Origin: JBKHBT01 sp046542255
GTDB taxonomy: Bacteria; UBP14; UBA6098; JBKHBT01
Reading direction: 5' to 3'
DNA length: 15,692 nt
Assembly: GCA_046542255.1 (NCBI GenBank)
Contig: JBKHBT010000078.1
Span: 1 to 15,692, forward strand
The translations under genes and the position numbers were made by a program. The notes under the pieces are model-generated. The model worked only from the letters and a program-made list of their open reading frames with translations. It was not told where the DNA came from and did no database searches. Positions 14,744 through 15,692 of this stretch are shown in pieces. The number at the start of each line of letters is the position of its first letter. Position 1 is the first letter of the stretch.

Positions 14744-14766
14744 GTTCTATATTAAGAACTTTTTTT
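14744..14766 (+). terminator. Small hairpin followed by seven Ts
   Basis: GTTCT (14744-14748), loop ATATTA, AGAAC (14755-14759), then T7. The stem has only 5 bp, but the U-tract is good. No plus-strand gene precedes it, so if it is real it would end a transcript across the repeat pair. Confidence 0.35.
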
Positions 14767-14777
14767 ACTAATCTTAA

Positions 14778-14806
14778 TTGCTTCAAAGGCATATTTTTAT
14801 TAAATT
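14778..14806 (+). promoter_or_regulatory. Candidate promoter of the methyltransferase gene
   Basis: TTGCTT (14778-14783), 17 bp, TAAATT (14801-14806), about 65 nt of leader before ATG 14879. The match is moderate, and A/T richness makes chance matches likely. Confidence 0.35.
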
Positions 14807-14878
14807 AGTTAAAATTTTTAATCGGAGATTTTTTCTCTATCGTATTGCTTTATAAAATTTTGAAAGGAAATACATATT

Positions 14879-15616
14879 ATGGGCGGTTCAAGAAATTTTT
14901 ATGAAAAATATTTTGTCGAGCTGGAGATTTCGGCCGAAGAAAAGCTCAAACAACTCTGGCGGGTCGAGCTTCTGCAAAGAGCCACATCCTGGCTTCCGGA
15001 AGTGGAGAAAGGGCTTTTTGTTGGAATCGGAAAGGGGTTGGAGCTTGAAGCCAGAGTCGAAGAAGCCTTCACCGTAGGGCTCGACCTACCTTTCACATAT
15101 CTTCCCATGATCAAAAATAATCTCGAAGATGAAAATGTAGCCATTCTTCAGGGCGATGGCACAAAGCTGCCATTCGATGATGATACCTTCGACTATATCC
15201 TTTGCAGCGAAGTATTAGAACATGTGCCCAATCGCGCCGATATGATTTCGGAATATGCCCGTGTTTTGAAGCCTGGTGGCCATGTCATAATCACAACGCC
15301 GAATTGGATAAGCTGCTATGGCCTGGCACGTAAACTGGTCGAGCTAATATCCAGGCGAGATATCCACGCCGATGACCAGCCACTCGACAAATGGATAACC
15401 TTGGGTTCTCTAAAGAGCGAATTCGGCTCCCATTTCGAAATCGAAAAAAGCAGGGGCTTTTGGTATTATCCGCCAATCGGAAGAGGCAGTTTCCAGATTC
15501 TGCCGGGGATTTTCTCAGTACTCTGGAGAATCTTGAAACCATTCGAAAGGCTCAATTCTGCGCTTTTTCCCGGGCTTGGCCATTGTGTCCTTATCTACGG
15601 CAAAGTCAAGAAATAA
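14879..15616 (+). CDS. Class I SAM-dependent methyltransferase (Methyltransf_11/UbiE-like)
   Basis: This is a 245-residue cytosolic protein. SAM-binding motifs are in order: motif I LFVGIGKGLELE at 46-57, the acidic residue of motif II in GLDLPFTYL (Asp69), QGDGTKLPFDDDTFDYILCS at 91-110, EVLEHV at 111-116, and VLKPGGHVIITTPNW at 129-143. This is the pattern of small-molecule or lipid/quinone methyltransferases. The C-terminal 100 residues (RRDIHADDQPLDKWIT, GFWYYPPIGRG, LPGIFSVLWRILKPF) resemble those beside glycan and lipid biosynthesis genes, but the acceptor cannot be named. AAAGGA lies about 10 bases before the ATG. It stands alone: repeats B/C are upstream and the inverted copy D starts about 47 nt after its stop. 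Confidence 0.85.
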   Translation: MGGSRNFYEKYFVELEISAEEKLKQLWRVELLQRATSWLPEVEKGLFVGIGKGLELEARVEEAFTVGLDLPFTYLPMIKNNLEDENVAILQGDGTKLPFDDDTFDYILCSEVLEHVPNRADMISEYARVLKPGGHVIITTPNWISCYGLARKLVELISRRDIHADDQPLDKWITLGSLKSEFGSHFEIEKSRGFWYYPPIGRGSFQILPGIFSVLWRILKPFERLNSALFPGLGHCVLIYGKVKK

Positions 15617-15662
15617 TATTGCCAATTTCTTAGCAAATGCATAATACACAATAATAATTTTA

Positions 15663-15692
15663 CAGACAATGCGCTGTTCCGCATTGTCATAC
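15663..15692 (-). repeat. Dispersed hairpin repeat, copy D, inverted and cut by the window edge
   Basis: These 30 bases are the exact reverse complement of the last 30 bases of copies A and C, including both 9-bp arms (15665-15673 and 15680-15688) and the loop. The rest of the element would continue beyond the window. Read with the methyltransferase, the hairpin follows its stop and would be followed by ATAC, like copy A relative to the peptidase gene. Confidence 0.85.

Larger units (their letters stand above)
14388..14878. other. 491-bp divergent intergenic region: two repeat copies, a terminator-like hairpin and a promoter
   Basis: No reading frame with a ribosome binding site was found. 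From left: about 105 bp of A/T-rich DNA upstream of ftcD with no convincing promoter; repeat copies B and C in tandem (14493-14714); a small hairpin followed by T7 (14744-14766); then a probable methyltransferase promoter (14778-14806). Confidence 0.7.

Overview
The window looks like chromosomal DNA from an uncultivated bacterium with moderate to low GC (about 40%, judged by eye). Two proteins with signal peptides end in a YPNPFN-type tail, the C-terminal sorting domain of type IX secretion (T9SS) substrates. That domain is common in Bacteroidetes and in FCB-like candidate phyla such as Cloacimonetes, Marinimicrobia and Zixibacteria. I cannot place the organism more exactly from this sequence alone.

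Layout. A leftward gene starts at the extreme left edge (only its start codon is inside). Positions 267-3773 hold two convergent genes for exported proteins: a C45/penicillin-acylase-like Ntn hydrolase and an Omp28/thioredoxin-like multidomain protein, both with a T9SS tail. Positions 3871-5370 hold a cluster of small genes: an XRE-type regulator, a 111-residue protein of unknown function, and two tiny coupled genes. A perfect TTCACAT/ATGTGAA palindrome, a second copy of its left arm, and two promoters that face each other lie between them. Position 5434 starts an LL-diaminopimelate-type aminotransferase. It converges on a membrane-anchored M23 peptidase that has a near-consensus promoter and almost no leader.

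From 14387 down to 7811 runs a tight leftward five-gene cluster, probably one operon: ftcD (glutamate formimidoyltransferase/cyclodeaminase), a second stand-alone cyclodeaminase-family gene, a PHP phosphoesterase, nadB and guaA. Gaps are 4, 1 and 34 nt, then an 11-nt overlap. The theme is one-carbon folate, NAD and purine nucleotide metabolism. The FtcD protein carries an insertion of about 75 residues containing a C-X2-C-X12-H-X4-H zinc-finger-like motif. A rightward class I methyltransferase gene closes the window.

The most striking unexplained structure is a dispersed repeat of about 112 bp. It has a 9-bp hairpin with a hexaloop and two competing upstream stems. One copy lies in the aminotransferase/peptidase intergenic region, two in tandem upstream of the methyltransferase, and part of an inverted one just after it. 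A second candidate is a pseudoknot-like leader that begins almost exactly at a predicted transcription start, ahead of the Omp28-like gene. No rRNA, tRNA, CRISPR array or insertion sequence was seen.
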